From positions 620,001-684,000 of the forward strand of contig OZ220724.1 in the NCBI GenBank assembly GCA_965116715.1: a stretch of 64,000 nucleotides of DNA. Direction: 5' to 3'. Position 1 is the stretch's first letter. Each line of letters starts with the position of its first letter. Source of the stretch: Poriferisodalis sp965116715. GTDB taxonomy: Bacteria; Actinomycetota; Acidimicrobiia; Acidimicrobiales; Poriferisodalaceae. The notes under the pieces were generated by a model that ran no database searches, was not told the DNA's origin, and saw nothing but the letters and a program-made list of their open reading frames with translations. Below, in pieces: positions 9,188-17,826 of this stretch. A program made the position numbers and the translations under genes.

Positions 9188-9565
9188 GTGGCTGCCGTAC
9201 ACGGTCTCGACCACATCGTTCTCAACGTGGCCGACGCCGAGCGGTCGCTGGCGTGGTACCGGGACCGGCTGGGTCTGACGCCGGTCCGCTACGACGAGTG
9301 GAAGTCGGGCGCGGCACCGTTCGTCTCGGCACGCATCGACGACGGCACGATCATCGACCTCGTGGAAACGGAACGAAGCGGGGAGAACCTCGGGCACTTC
9401 GCGCTGCGGATCATCGGAGATGTCGAGGAGATCGCCTCGCACCCCGACGTCGAGGTCGTCCGGCGGTCGCCACGGGTGTACGGGGCACGAGGCTGGGGGT
9501 CGGCTGTCTATGTCCGCGACCCCGACGGCAACGAGGTCGAGCTCCGGTCATATGGTCTCGAGTGA
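9188..9565 (+). CDS. VOC-family (glyoxalase/dioxygenase fold) protein
   Basis: 125 residues from a GTG. It shows the paired beta-alpha-beta-beta-beta modules of VOC proteins: LDHIVLNVADAERSLAWYRDRLG with a metal-ligand His near the start and YVRDPDGNEVELRSYG with a terminal Glu ligand. Family members are glyoxalases, epimerases or ring-cleaving dioxygenases; this length fits a single-domain lyase or dioxygenase-like protein. It follows the LLM gene closely, so both may act on one small substrate. Confidence 0.85.
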   Translation: MAAVHGLDHIVLNVADAERSLAWYRDRLGLTPVRYDEWKSGAAPFVSARIDDGTIIDLVETERSGENLGHFALRIIGDVEEIASHPDVEVVRRSPRVYGARGWGSAVYVRDPDGNEVELRSYGLE

Positions 9566-9629
9566 CCTCTCTAGGTGTCTAACAGTATCTTTCAATAAAT
9601 TCAGTTGATTTCATCGGGCCGATCTGTTG

Positions 9630-10139
9630 ATGTGGTCGCATGACATCAAACGGACACGCAACTCTCGGCTCGTCCCGGGCTGGAGATCCAAGGTGACCGC
9701 GCTCGGCGCGTCGCTGCTCGCGGCAGGCATTCCGAGACCGCTGTTCTACGCGTGGTCGGCGATCGCTTTGGCCATCTGCTTCGTGGGCCACTTCAGGCTT
9801 CAGCGGCGGTATCGCCGGTTCGTCAGGGAGATCGAACGGCGGGCAGACGAATACGAAGCCAGGGTCGATGCCGAGCTCGCACGGATGCGCGCCGAACTCG
9901 ACGCCTACGGAGCGTGGAGCGACGCGAACGACCGCTTCTTCCACCATGGCCTCGTGGCAGTCTCCCACCTGCTCGGTGCGCGGGCCCTGCCAACGCGCCG
10001 TGCATGCATCAGCGAGCGGCGCACCACGCACGAGCACCGAGCAGCCGCACCGGCATGGCGGCCCAAACCGACCCGCGCTGTGAACTCCGCTGCGGGCATC
10101 GATCGGGCGCTACGGGTGCAGCGCCGGACATGCCAGTGA
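9630..10139 (+). CDS. Hypothetical membrane-anchored protein
   Basis: About 169 residues from the ATG at 9630 (a TTG precedes it). One membrane helix (LFYAWSAIALAICFVGHF) is followed by a charged, heptad-like stretch (VREIERRADEYEARVDAELA) that looks like a short coiled coil, then an Arg-rich tail that may not be real protein. It has no ribosome site I trust, and a 50-base AT-rich stretch precedes it. Not recognised; it may be a chance ORF. Confidence 0.35.
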   Translation: MWSHDIKRTRNSRLVPGWRSKVTALGASLLAAGIPRPLFYAWSAIALAICFVGHFRLQRRYRRFVREIERRADEYEARVDAELARMRAELDAYGAWSDANDRFFHHGLVAVSHLLGARALPTRRACISERRTTHEHRAAAPAWRPKPTRAVNSAAGIDRALRVQRRTCQ

Positions 10140-10191
10140 ACGCCCGGCCGACATACGACGATCGAGGACGGCGGAATCCGCCGGCGGCGCG

Positions 10192-10197
10192 TACTGT
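10192..10197 (+). promoter_or_regulatory. Candidate -10 (TACTGT) six bases before an ATG
   Basis: TACTGT-TGGGCC-ATG at the PhyH gene. The spacing fits a leaderless transcript and supports the ATG at 10204. No convincing -35 is seen. Confidence 0.5.
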
Positions 10198-10203
10198 TGG
10201 GCC

Positions 10204-11079
10204 ATGGCTGAGCTTGCGCGTTTCACCCCGGACTCACCGGACGACGAGATCGTCGAGGTGGTGCGTATCGACGGCGGCGCCATCATCGAAGACGCCATCG
10301 ACATCGACCTGCTGAACCGGCTCGAGGACGAACTGCGACCCTGGATCGACCGCACGCCGGGCGGCCTCGACAACTTCAGCGGCGCCAACACGACGCGAAC
10401 CGGTGCCCTCGTGGCCCGATCGCCTGCATGCCGCGAGCTGGTGATGCATCCCAAGGTCATCGACATGGCCAACCGCTTCCTCAGCCCGTACACCAACAAG
10501 ATCCAGCTGCACCTGACACAGGTCATCAACATCAAGCCGGGCCAGGGAACGCAGCCGCTGCACCGCGACCGCCTGGCGTGGGGCGGCTACATCCCCGACG
10601 AGATCGACCCGCAGTTCAACACGATGTGGGCAATGACCGATTTCACGCCCGAGAACGGCGGTACTCGGATCGTTCCGGGCAGCCCCGGGTGGGACGAAGA
10701 CCGCCGGGCCACCGACGACGAGAAGACACAGGCCGCCATGGGCGCCGGCTCGGTGCTGCTCTATTCCGGTTCGGTGATTCATGGCGGGGGCGAGAACTGC
10801 ACCGACGCCGACCGCACCGGCATCAACATCACCTACACGCTGGGCTGGCTCCGAACCGAGGAGAACCAGTTCCTGTCGTGCCCGCCTGAAGTGGCCAAGG
10901 AGCTGGACCCGGAGTTGGCGGACCTGATGGGGTACTCGATGGGCAACTACGCCTTGGGCTACTACTCCGACCCCCACGACATGCCGGGCCCGGTGGACCT
11001 GCTGACGCCCGAGATCGTGCTGGACCGCAAGCCCAGCTCGAAGCACTCCAACTCGGGGCTCCTGATCCCAGCGGAGTGA
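10204..11079 (+). CDS. Phytanoyl-CoA dioxygenase (PhyH) family Fe(II)/2-oxoglutarate oxygenase
   Basis: 291 residues. The iron-binding triad is visible: HRD in QPLHRDRLAWGG (about residues 119-121) and the distal His in VIHGGGENCTDADRTG, with the Arg that binds 2-oxoglutarate a few residues on. The family hydroxylates fatty acyl-CoAs and many small molecules, using oxygen and 2-oxoglutarate. The gene overlaps the next one (GTGA), and that one overlaps a kinase gene, so the three form a coupled unit. The dioxygenase may hydroxylate an amine that the next two enzymes process. Confidence 0.9.
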   Translation: MAELARFTPDSPDDEIVEVVRIDGGAIIEDAIDIDLLNRLEDELRPWIDRTPGGLDNFSGANTTRTGALVARSPACRELVMHPKVIDMANRFLSPYTNKIQLHLTQVINIKPGQGTQPLHRDRLAWGGYIPDEIDPQFNTMWAMTDFTPENGGTRIVPGSPGWDEDRRATDDEKTQAAMGAGSVLLYSGSVIHGGGENCTDADRTGINITYTLGWLRTEENQFLSCPPEVAKELDPELADLMGYSMGNYALGYYSDPHDMPGPVDLLTPEIVLDRKPSSKHSNSGLLIPAE

Positions 11080-12356
11080 ATAGCTCACTTCGAGTTCGGC
11101 GCGATCAGGCGCTGGGCGCCGGCGCGCAGCTCTTCTACTCCGAACCGCTGCACCTCGTGCGAGGCGACGGCGTGGAGCTCTTCGACGCGGACGGCCGTCG
11201 CTACCTCGACATGTACAACAACGTGCCCTGCGTGGGCCATGGCAACGCCCGCGTGGCCGAGGCCATGGCCGCCCAGCAGGCCACACTCAACGTGCACAGC
11301 CGTTACCTCGACGAGGGCATCGTGAGCTTCGCCGAACGGCTGGTGGCCTTGCACCATGACGGCATCGAGAGCGCCGTCATCAGCTGCACCGGCACCGAAG
11401 CCGCAGAGGTCGCGATGAACATGGCTCGCATCGCGACCGGGCGCCGGGGAGTCATCGCCACCAACGCCACCTACCACGGCAACAGCGCAACGGTGATCGC
11501 GCTGCGCCATGCGGCAACCCGGCCCGACGACTACCCCGATGTGGCCACGTTCCCGTTCCCCCAACAGTTGCGGCCGATCCGGCCCGAACTCGATGAGGAG
11601 TTATTGGCTGAGGCATATCTCGATGAGCTCGCAGCAGCGATCCAGCGCCTGGAGGCGTCGGGTGCTGGTGTGGCAGCGCTCATCGTTTGCTCGATCCAGG
11701 CCAACGAGGGCCTGCCCGACATCCCCGCAGGTTTCATGGGCGCGGCAGCACAGATGGTGCGCGAGGCCGGAGGTCTCGTCATTTCCGACGAGGTGCAGGC
11801 CGGCTATTGCCGGACCGGTCGCTGGTGGGGCTACGAGGTCACCGGTTTCGAACCCGACATCGCCGTGATGGGCAAACCCATGGGCAATGGCCTACCGCTG
11901 GCGGCCACCGTCGCCGGCCGGAATCTGGTCGAGCGTTTTCGCTCAGCGACCCGCTACTTCAATACGTATGCGGCGAGCCCGCTGCAGGCCGCCGTCGGTC
12001 ACGCCGTCATCGACGAGATCGAAGAGCGTGGTCTGGCCACCAGCGTCGCCGAGCTCGGATTCGGGCTGAAAGCAGCCCTCGCCGAACGGGCCGAGCACTG
12101 CCGGTGGATGGCCGACGTCCGGGGCCACGGGCTCTTCATCGGCGTGGAGATGGTGGAACCCGGCGACGAACTGGTTCCGGATCGCGCACGAGCGGTCGAG
12201 TTCACCGACGGGTTGAAGAACCGGGGCATTCTGGCTGCGAACGCCGGCGCGTTCGCCAACGTACTGAAGGTCCGTCCGCCTCTGGTGCTGCAGCAGTCCC
12301 ACGCAGAGGAGTTCCTGGCTGCCTTCGACGCAGTGATCGCCGATCTCGATGGATAG
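11076..12356 (+). CDS. Class III aminotransferase-fold PLP enzyme (phospho-lyase candidate)
   Basis: 426 residues; the GTG overlaps the PhyH stop. Class III signatures are present: FYSEPLHLVRGDGVELFDADG at the N-terminus, ISCTGTEAAEVAMNMAR, VISDEVQAGYCRTGRWWG, and the PLP Lys in VMGKPMGNGLPLA. Class III members paired with an APH-type kinase resemble the ethanolamine-phosphate and phosphohydroxylysine phospho-lyases, which release ammonia and phosphate from phosphorylated amino alcohols. That reading is an inference from the neighbour; a plain omega-aminotransferase is the alternative. Confidence 0.85.
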   Translation: MNSSLRVRRDQALGAGAQLFYSEPLHLVRGDGVELFDADGRRYLDMYNNVPCVGHGNARVAEAMAAQQATLNVHSRYLDEGIVSFAERLVALHHDGIESAVISCTGTEAAEVAMNMARIATGRRGVIATNATYHGNSATVIALRHAATRPDDYPDVATFPFPQQLRPIRPELDEELLAEAYLDELAAAIQRLEASGAGVAALIVCSIQANEGLPDIPAGFMGAAAQMVREAGGLVISDEVQAGYCRTGRWWGYEVTGFEPDIAVMGKPMGNGLPLAATVAGRNLVERFRSATRYFNTYAASPLQAAVGHAVIDEIEERGLATSVAELGFGLKAALAERAEHCRWMADVRGHGLFIGVEMVEPGDELVPDRARAVEFTDGLKNRGILAANAGAFANVLKVRPPLVLQQSHAEEFLAAFDAVIADLDG

Positions 12357-13356
12357 ACGCTGGCTCAGCGCAGCGCACCAAGCGCTCGATGCGTTCGGCG
12401 TGGAAGCGGCTCGCCTCGAGCTGGTCGGGGTGAGCGAGAACATCACGTTCCGGGCTGTCGAAGCCGGTACCCGGCAGGCCTACGTGCTGCGGTTGCACCG
12501 TCCCGGCTACCACACCGCAGAAGAACTCGATTCCGAACGCGTCTGGCTGGCAGCGCTGCGCGACGCCGACATCTCTGTGCCCACCCCGGTCAGCGCCCCC
12601 GACGGCCGCTACTTCGTGCCGGTGCCGCTCGGCTCCAGCGAAATCCGCCAAGCCGGTCTCAACCTGTGGGCCGACGGCGAGATTGTCGGCGTGCTGCTGA
12701 CACAGCCCGGCGGCACGAACGAAGCGCTTGCCGAGATCTCCGAGCCCTTCGGCCAGCTCGGCAGCTTGATGGCCGCTATGCACAACCAGGCAGCCGCATG
12801 GACGCCGCCGCCGTCGTTCCGGCGTCACCGCTTTGATGTGGACGGCCTGCTGGGAGATGCGCCCTTTTGGGGGCCGTTCTGGGAGCACCCCAAGCTCACG
12901 GCCGACGAGCGCAGCCTGCTGGTGGCATCCCGAGACGCCTGCCGGGCGACGCTGGCGCAATACGGCGAACCGGGGCGCACCTTCAGCATGATCCACGCCG
13001 ACCTGCATCTCGCAAACTTGCTGGTTGACGACGGACAGCTCGCTGTCATCGACTTCGACGACGCCGGGTTCGGCTGGCACCAGTACGACATCGCGGTGGC
13101 CATGTACCACTCGCGGGCGGCACCCGACTTCGACCAAGCGACAGCCGCCTTCCTGCGCGCCTATCAATCGGTGCGCCCCATCAGCGAAGACGACCTCAGC
13201 TTGGTGCCGATGTTCGAGCTGATCCGCGGCATGGCCATCATCGGCTGGAAGGCGCAGCGACCCGAAGTGGAATGGCCCGACGGCCAATTCGAACTGCTGT
13301 TGAGCGGTGTGCTCAGCGGCTGCCGCCGCTTCCTTCAGGGCGCGCTCAACGTCTGA
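12349..13356 (+). CDS. APH-family small-molecule kinase (hydroxylysine/homoserine-kinase-like)
   Basis: 335 residues; the ATG lies eight bases inside the upstream gene. Kinase features: an N-terminal VSENITFRA nucleotide loop, YVLRLHRPGYHT with the ATP-contact residues, the catalytic loop MIHADLHLANLLVDDG, and the metal-binding VIDFDDAGFGWHQYDIA. These belong to the aminoglycoside/choline/homoserine kinase fold. Coupling to a class III PLP enzyme suggests it phosphorylates an amino alcohol that the partner then cleaves. Confidence 0.85.
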   Translation: MDRRWLSAAHQALDAFGVEAARLELVGVSENITFRAVEAGTRQAYVLRLHRPGYHTAEELDSERVWLAALRDADISVPTPVSAPDGRYFVPVPLGSSEIRQAGLNLWADGEIVGVLLTQPGGTNEALAEISEPFGQLGSLMAAMHNQAAAWTPPPSFRRHRFDVDGLLGDAPFWGPFWEHPKLTADERSLLVASRDACRATLAQYGEPGRTFSMIHADLHLANLLVDDGQLAVIDFDDAGFGWHQYDIAVAMYHSRAAPDFDQATAAFLRAYQSVRPISEDDLSLVPMFELIRGMAIIGWKAQRPEVEWPDGQFELLLSGVLSGCRRFLQGALNV

Positions 13357-13361
13357 GCAAG

Positions 13362-13376
13362 CCGCCTGCCGGGCGG
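13362..13376. terminator. Weak hairpin between convergent genes
   Basis: CCGCC-TGCCG-GGCGG between the kinase stop and the mazF stop. It is only 5 bp with no T run, so it is tentative. Confidence 0.25.
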
Positions 13377-13407
13377 GCGATCAACCATGCCGACAGGCAA
13401 GCGTGCG

Positions 13408-13755
13408 CTACAGATCGAGATGGAGGCGCAGGGCGTCGTCGATCCGCTCCATGAGCTCGAACGGCAATACTCCCACTGGGTGTTCGACCCGCTGCAGGGC
13501 GACCGAGCGGACATGCTCCGCTTGGGCCTTCGAGTCGGACGGCAGCCCCGTGTCAGCCGCTTCGAGGAGTACTTGAAACGGCAGGACGTGATCAGTGTTG
13601 GTCGTCAGGGGCACGACGACGACCACCCCACGCCCGGCAATGGCCGCACCGGCGTTGGCTGCGTCGTTGCTCACCAGGACGGCAGGACGCCGGGCTGCGG
13701 CCTCGGAGCCGACCGGCGGTCCGAAGTCGACTATTCGGACTTCGCCGCGTCGCAT
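13408..13755 (-). CDS. MazF/PemK-family toxin
   Basis: 115 residues from the ATG at 13755. The PemK-like barrel opens with MRRGEVRIVDFG, followed by AAARRPAVLVSNDAAN (the RP-VLV pattern before the active-site region) and VVVVPLTTNT. MazF toxins are ribonucleases that cut mRNA. The gene overlaps the upstream RHH antitoxin by 25 bases, the normal antitoxin-first order with coupled translation. Confidence 0.85.
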   Translation of the reverse strand: MRRGEVRIVDFGPPVGSEAAARRPAVLVSNDAANAGAAIAGRGVVVVVPLTTNTDHVLPFQVLLEAADTGLPSDSKAQAEHVRSVALQRVEHPVGVLPFELMERIDDALRLHLDL

Positions 13756-13976
13756 GCGTCCAACTCGAGTCCGTCGCCTGCGACTGTGTCCCAAAGCTCG
13801 GCATCCTCGCCGGTCCACTCCTCGAAGGCCGTGACATAGGCGGGTACGAGATCGGACGTACGCAGGAGGCGGATAGCCCGGCGTATCGCCGCTGAACGAG
13901 ACGGTAGTCGGTGAGCCTCCGCATACGCATCTAGCGCTTCTGCGTCCTCGTCGGTGATGCTCACGCTGAGCTTCAT
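13731..13976 (-). CDS. Ribbon-helix-helix antitoxin (MazE-like)
   Basis: 81 residues: an N-terminal RHH DNA-binding domain (MKLSVSITDEDAEALDAYAE, then SRSAAIRRAIRLLR) and an acidic C-terminal toxin-binding tail (EEWTGEDAELWDTVAGDG). It is the first gene of the pair and would repress its own promoter. An inverted repeat CCTAC-N4-GTAGG lies just upstream of the start. Confidence 0.85.
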   Translation of the reverse strand: MKLSVSITDEDAEALDAYAEAHRLPSRSAAIRRAIRLLRTSDLVPAYVTAFEEWTGEDAELWDTVAGDGLELDACDAAKSE

Positions 13977-13982
13977 ACCATG

Positions 13983-13988
13983 ATCCTA
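13983..13988 (-). promoter_or_regulatory. Candidate -10 (TAGGAT) six bases before the antitoxin ATG
   Basis: TAGGAT-CATGGT-ATG on the minus strand; leaderless arrangement. It overlaps the inverted repeat at 13985-13998. Confidence 0.5.
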
Positions 13989-13998
13989 CGCTGGTAGG
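13985..13998. promoter_or_regulatory. Inverted repeat CCTAC-GCTG-GTAGG (candidate antitoxin operator)
   Basis: A 5-bp perfect arm pair overlapping the candidate -10 of the RHH antitoxin gene, where an autoregulatory RHH dimer would be expected to bind. Confidence 0.4.
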
Positions 13999-14077
13999 AA
14001 AATGGTTTTCGCGGCCTCCGAGTAACTGGCCGGGGTAGCGTTGGCGGCTGTCGTGCCGTTGCGGCTGGAGGGGTGCC

Positions 14078-15148
14078 GTGTGGGAGATCACTGAGCCGGA
14101 TCTGGCGCCGATCGCGCTGGGAGCGGCAGTGCTCGGCACCGGCGGCGGGGGGAACCCCTATCTCGGGCGGTTGCGGGTGCTGCAGGTGATGCGGTCCGGC
14201 GGGCGGGTGCGGGTCATCGAGCCGGACGAGATCGCCGACGACGACCTGCTGGTGGCGGTCGGTGGTATGGGCTCGCCGATGGTCAGCCACGAGAAGCTGG
14301 CCGGCGGCGAGGAGGAGACCGTGGCCGCCCGGGCGCTCGAAGGCCATCTGGGGCGGAAGTTCGACGCGATCGCGCCGTTCGAGATGGGCGGCAGCAACTC
14401 GATGGTGCCGATGGTCGTGGCTGCCGACATGGGCATCCCCATCGTCAACGGCGACGGCATGGGGCGGGCGTTCCCTGAATTGCAGATGATCACGTACCTC
14501 ATCTACGGCGGCAGTCCCTACCCCGCTGCCATTGCCGACGAGCGTGGCAGCCAAGTGGTCATCGCCGAAGTGCCCGATGCCAAGTGGCTTGAGCGCATCG
14601 CGAGGGCGGCGACCGTCGAGATGGGCGCGCATACCGGTCTGGCGTCCGCCGTGATGGATGGTGCGTACTGCCGGCGATCCATCATTCCCAACACGCTGCG
14701 TCTGGCGAGCGAGATCGGTCACGCAGTGCATCGCGCTCGCGAGGTCAAGGACGATCCGTCCGAGGCGATCCTGGGCGTCGCTGGGGGCATGCGCTACCTG
14801 CGTGGCAAGGTGACCGATGTGCACCGGCGCAACGCGGCCGGATTCGCACGCGGCCAGATGACCGTGGCTGGTCTCGAAGACGACGCCGGGCGCACCATCC
14901 GCATCGACTTCCAGAACGAGAACTTGGCGATCTACGAAGACGATGTGCCTGCGGTGATGGTGCCCGATCTCATCACGTTGGTCACGACGGACACCGGTGA
15001 GCCGATCACCACCGAGCTGTTGCGATTCGGCGTGCGCGCCGATGTTCTGGTGCTTCCGGCGCCTGACCTGCTACGGACACCAGAGGCGCTGGCCGTGGTC
15101 GGCCCGCACGCCTTCGGCATCGACGCCGAGTACCGACCTGCTGTTTAG
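14078..15148 (+). CDS. DUF917 (S-methyl-thiohydantoin desulfurase-like) protein
   Basis: 356 residues from a GTG with GGAGGGG upstream. It shows the DUF917 core: ALGAAVLGTGGGGNPYLG at the N-terminus, VGGMGSPMVSHEKL, FEMGGSNSMVPMVVAA, and VNGDGMGRAFPELQM. DUF917 proteins typically stand beside hydantoinase/oxoprolinase genes in the breakdown of hydantoin-like compounds. Here a HyuA-like gene lies on the opposite strand 1 kb away in a convergent operon, consistent with a shared pathway. Confidence 0.8.
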   Translation: MWEITEPDLAPIALGAAVLGTGGGGNPYLGRLRVLQVMRSGGRVRVIEPDEIADDDLLVAVGGMGSPMVSHEKLAGGEEETVAARALEGHLGRKFDAIAPFEMGGSNSMVPMVVAADMGIPIVNGDGMGRAFPELQMITYLIYGGSPYPAAIADERGSQVVIAEVPDAKWLERIARAATVEMGAHTGLASAVMDGAYCRRSIIPNTLRLASEIGHAVHRAREVKDDPSEAILGVAGGMRYLRGKVTDVHRRNAAGFARGQMTVAGLEDDAGRTIRIDFQNENLAIYEDDVPAVMVPDLITLVTTDTGEPITTELLRFGVRADVLVLPAPDLLRTPEALAVVGPHAFGIDAEYRPAV

Positions 15149-15181
15149 TGCGAGCGCCGAAGCTACGCCTTGGCGCTCGCA
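15149..15181. terminator. Hairpin terminator between convergent genes
   Basis: TGCGAGCGCC (15149-15158) and GGCGCTCGCA (15172-15181) form a perfect 10-bp stem directly after the DUF917 stop. A third copy of the arm (15197-15206) allows an alternative fold. It can serve both convergent transcripts. Confidence 0.6.
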
Positions 15182-15214
15182 AGACAAGGCTTCGCCGGCG
15201 CTCGCACAGACAGC

Positions 15215-16204
15215 TCAGGTGCGGGGGAGCACCTCGCGGGCGGTGAGGTCGATGATCTCGGCGAGGCGGTCGGTGGCGAGCGGGAACAGTGCAACCGAGT
15301 CGGCGCCCCCGTCCCAGAGCGCACGGATCTTGGCGGCGCATTCGGCTGGCGTGCCTGCCACGGCCAGGTCGGCAACCCACTGGTCGGGCATGCCGTCGCG
15401 GACGGCCGCGTAGCCGCCTTGGTCGATAAGGACCTGCAGTTCGTCGGAGATGCCGTAGACGTCGGTGAGGGCATTGGGGCCGTGCTGGCGGTAGAACGCC
15501 AGCGATGCCCGAGCCGAGTCCCGGGCCGCCTGGCCGTCTTCGTCCACGGCATAGAGGGCGAACACGGTGATCGGATGGGGATCGCTGCGCCCGGCCAGTT
15601 CGCGCCCCTCGCCGATGCGCTCGGTGGCCCATTGCACGTACCGCAAGCTGGAGCACACCGACAGCACCGTGCCGTCGGCGATCTCACCGCTGAGGCGCAG
15701 CATGTTCGGGCCCGACACGCCGAGCCGCACCGGCATCGGCGGGCCAGTCTCGGGGTAGGTGAGCTTCACGTTGTTGAACTCGAACACCTCGCCGCGACGG
15801 TCCAGGGTCTCCCCCGCGAGCAGCGCTTTGACCGAGGTGACGCATTCCCGCACCGCAGTCAGCGGCGAGCGCGGGTGCAGCCCCATCTGACGGACCCAGG
15901 TCGGCACACCCAGCCCCACACCCGCCACCAGCCGCTGCGGGGACGAACGGCTCAGCGTGGCAAGCTCCATCGCCAGCACGGAGGGATGCCGAGCCACGGC
16001 CGACACCACACCGAGGCCCACGGTGATGTCGCTGGTCGCGCCCAGCACCACTGATGCACCCGAGATGCCGCCGGTGAAGAAGTAGTCCTCGGCGAGCCAG
16101 ATCTCGTCGAAGCCGCTGGATTCGGCCTGCGCTGCGGCAGCGGCAATGGACTCGGGAGTGATGGCGCTGCCCAGGATGAGGCTGATCTTGCCCTGAGTGG
16201 TCAT
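15215..16204 (-). CDS. LLM-class F420/flavin oxidoreductase
   Basis: 329 residues; the ATG overlaps the stop of the hydantoinase gene upstream (ATGA). TIM-barrel luciferase-like features: SGFDEIWLAEDYFFTGG, TSDITVGLGVVSAVARHP, RLVAGVGLGVPTWVRQMG and RLSGEIADGTVLSV. It is the last gene of the molybdenum-hydroxylase/hydantoinase operon, so it probably reduces or oxygenates an intermediate of that pathway. F420 is the likely cofactor given the MER-like pattern, but FMN cannot be excluded. Confidence 0.85.
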   Translation of the reverse strand: MTTQGKISLILGSAITPESIAAAAAQAESSGFDEIWLAEDYFFTGGISGASVVLGATSDITVGLGVVSAVARHPSVLAMELATLSRSSPQRLVAGVGLGVPTWVRQMGLHPRSPLTAVRECVTSVKALLAGETLDRRGEVFEFNNVKLTYPETGPPMPVRLGVSGPNMLRLSGEIADGTVLSVCSSLRYVQWATERIGEGRELAGRSDPHPITVFALYAVDEDGQAARDSARASLAFYRQHGPNALTDVYGISDELQVLIDQGGYAAVRDGMPDQWVADLAVAGTPAECAAKIRALWDGGADSVALFPLATDRLAEIIDLTAREVLPRT

Positions 16205-17826
16205 CTGCCCGTCCCTTCGTGGGTCGAACCCTTCGTGCCGTCGAGTGCCAGGTCGCCGACGGCCTTCACCCGCACGCGGATGGCGTTGGACGGCAGGTAG
16301 GTCAGCGGTATCTCGTCCACATCGGTGATCTCAACCGTCGAGGGCTCGGCACCCGCTTCGACGGCACGTTGAGCGGTGACGTTGCGCGCCTCGGCCATGG
16401 CCTCGTCGCGTGTCATCGCCGCCATCGAGTACACCCGGTCGGTTTCCGCGCCGACCTGGGCGATGGCGGCGCCGATGGCGCTGGCCACCGAGAAATGATC
16501 GGGCCGGATGGTCTCCGAGGCGCCTGCGAGCCCGTCTCGCACCAGCACTCCCCCGCCGCCGACCACCACCACCGGCACCGGGTCCGCCGATGTCTTCATC
16601 TGCTCGACGGCAGTCGCCAGCATGTCCTGCATGCGATCGACCGCATCGCCGACCAGCGCCTCATCGAGGTCGTCGATGGTGCCCGCGTCACCGATGTCGG
16701 CCAAGCCGGCGGCGGTGGCCACATCGGTGGCGGTCAGCTCGACGCCGCCGAAGACGAGTGCCCGATCGGTGAGCTCGTAGCCGACGCTGTCCGGGCCAAC
16801 CGTCACGCCGGCAGCGACGCCGTTGGCAGATCGCACCAAGCTCCCGCCGCCCAGCCCGAGCGACAGCACGTCGGGCATGCGGAAATTGGTCCGCACACCC
16901 GCCACCGATACTGCCGTCGAGGCTTCGCGCGGGAAGCCGTGTACCAGCACGCCGATGTCAGACGTGGTGCCACCCACGTCGATGACGACACCGTCGCGGA
17001 TGCCGCTCAGGAACGCTGCGCCGCGCATCGAGTTGGTGGACCCCGACGCGAACGTAGCCACCGGATAGCGGCGGGCGAAGTCGGCGCTCATGAGCGTGCC
17101 GTCGTTCTGGCTGACGTGCAGCGGGCAGTCCAAGCCCAATCGCACGAGGGCCTCGACGAGTCCGGCGACCGTCCGCTCGGCCAATGGGCGCAGGCAGGCG
17201 TTCACGATGGCGGCGTTCTCGCGTTCGAGCAGCCCGAGCCTGCCGATCTCGCTGGACAGGCTGATGTCCAGCTCTGGCACCTCGTCCACGAGCACCTCGT
17301 GCGCTTCGTGTTCGTAGCTGTCGTCTACCGGTGAGAACACCGACGCCACTGCGACCGACCGCACCCCCTTCGCGGCGATGTCACGGGCCGCCGCCCGCAG
17401 CTCGCCGTGGTCGATGGGGGTGATCAATCGCCCGTCGAATTCGTGCCCGCCGTGGCACAGGTAGACGTGATCGCCGAGCACGGCTCGCAGCCGGTCGGGC
17501 CAGTCGATGAACGGCGGAATACCCTTGGTGGCGGGCAGCCCGAGACGCACGACCGCCGTCGGCACCAGCCGGCGGCCTTCCACCAGGGCATTGGTGAAAT
17601 GCGTGGTGCCGATCATGACGGCGCCGATCTCGGCCGCCGACAGGTCGTTGCCGCCCAGCAGCGACTGCACAGCGGTCACGATGCCAGCGGTGACATCGGA
17701 TGTCGTGACGGCCTTGGCCCAGCCCACCACGTTGTTGCCGGACATGGCCACGGCATCGGTATTGGTGCCGCCGACGTCGACACCAATGCGAAGCGCCCTC
17801 ACCGCCGGGGACGATGGCGCGCTCAT
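16201..17826 (-). CDS. Hydantoinase/oxoprolinase A-subunit family protein
   Basis: 541 residues. The N-terminal actin-like ATP fold reads RIGVDVGGTNTDAVAMSGN, followed by IGTTHFTNALVEGR and, centrally, VIDVGGTTSDIGVLVHGFP, the two phosphate-binding loops of HyuA-type enzymes. These open cyclic amides such as hydantoins or 5-oxoproline with ATP. No HyuB-type partner is present; DUF917 nearby may take that role, as in S-methyl-thiohydantoin systems. It overlaps both neighbours by four bases, so it is translated in series with them. Confidence 0.88.
   Translation of the reverse strand: MSAPSSPAVRALRIGVDVGGTNTDAVAMSGNNVVGWAKAVTTSDVTAGIVTAVQSLLGGNDLSAAEIGAVMIGTTHFTNALVEGRRLVPTAVVRLGLPATKGIPPFIDWPDRLRAVLGDHVYLCHGGHEFDGRLITPIDHGELRAAARDIAAKGVRSVAVASVFSPVDDSYEHEAHEVLVDEVPELDISLSSEIGRLGLLERENAAIVNACLRPLAERTVAGLVEALVRLGLDCPLHVSQNDGTLMSADFARRYPVATFASGSTNSMRGAAFLSGIRDGVVIDVGGTTSDIGVLVHGFPREASTAVSVAGVRTNFRMPDVLSLGLGGGSLVRSANGVAAGVTVGPDSVGYELTDRALVFGGVELTATDVATAAGLADIGDAGTIDDLDEALVGDAVDRMQDMLATAVEQMKTSADPVPVVVVGGGGVLVRDGLAGASETIRPDHFSVASAIGAAIAQVGAETDRVYSMAAMTRDEAMAEARNVTAQRAVEAGAEPSTVEITDVDEIPLTYLPSNAIRVRVKAVGDLALDGTKGSTHEGTGR

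Noticed and set aside
9579..10037. Minus-strand ORF opposite the hypothetical membrane protein
   Set aside because: No hydrophobic or motif pattern; the plus strand has a helix and coiled-coil features.
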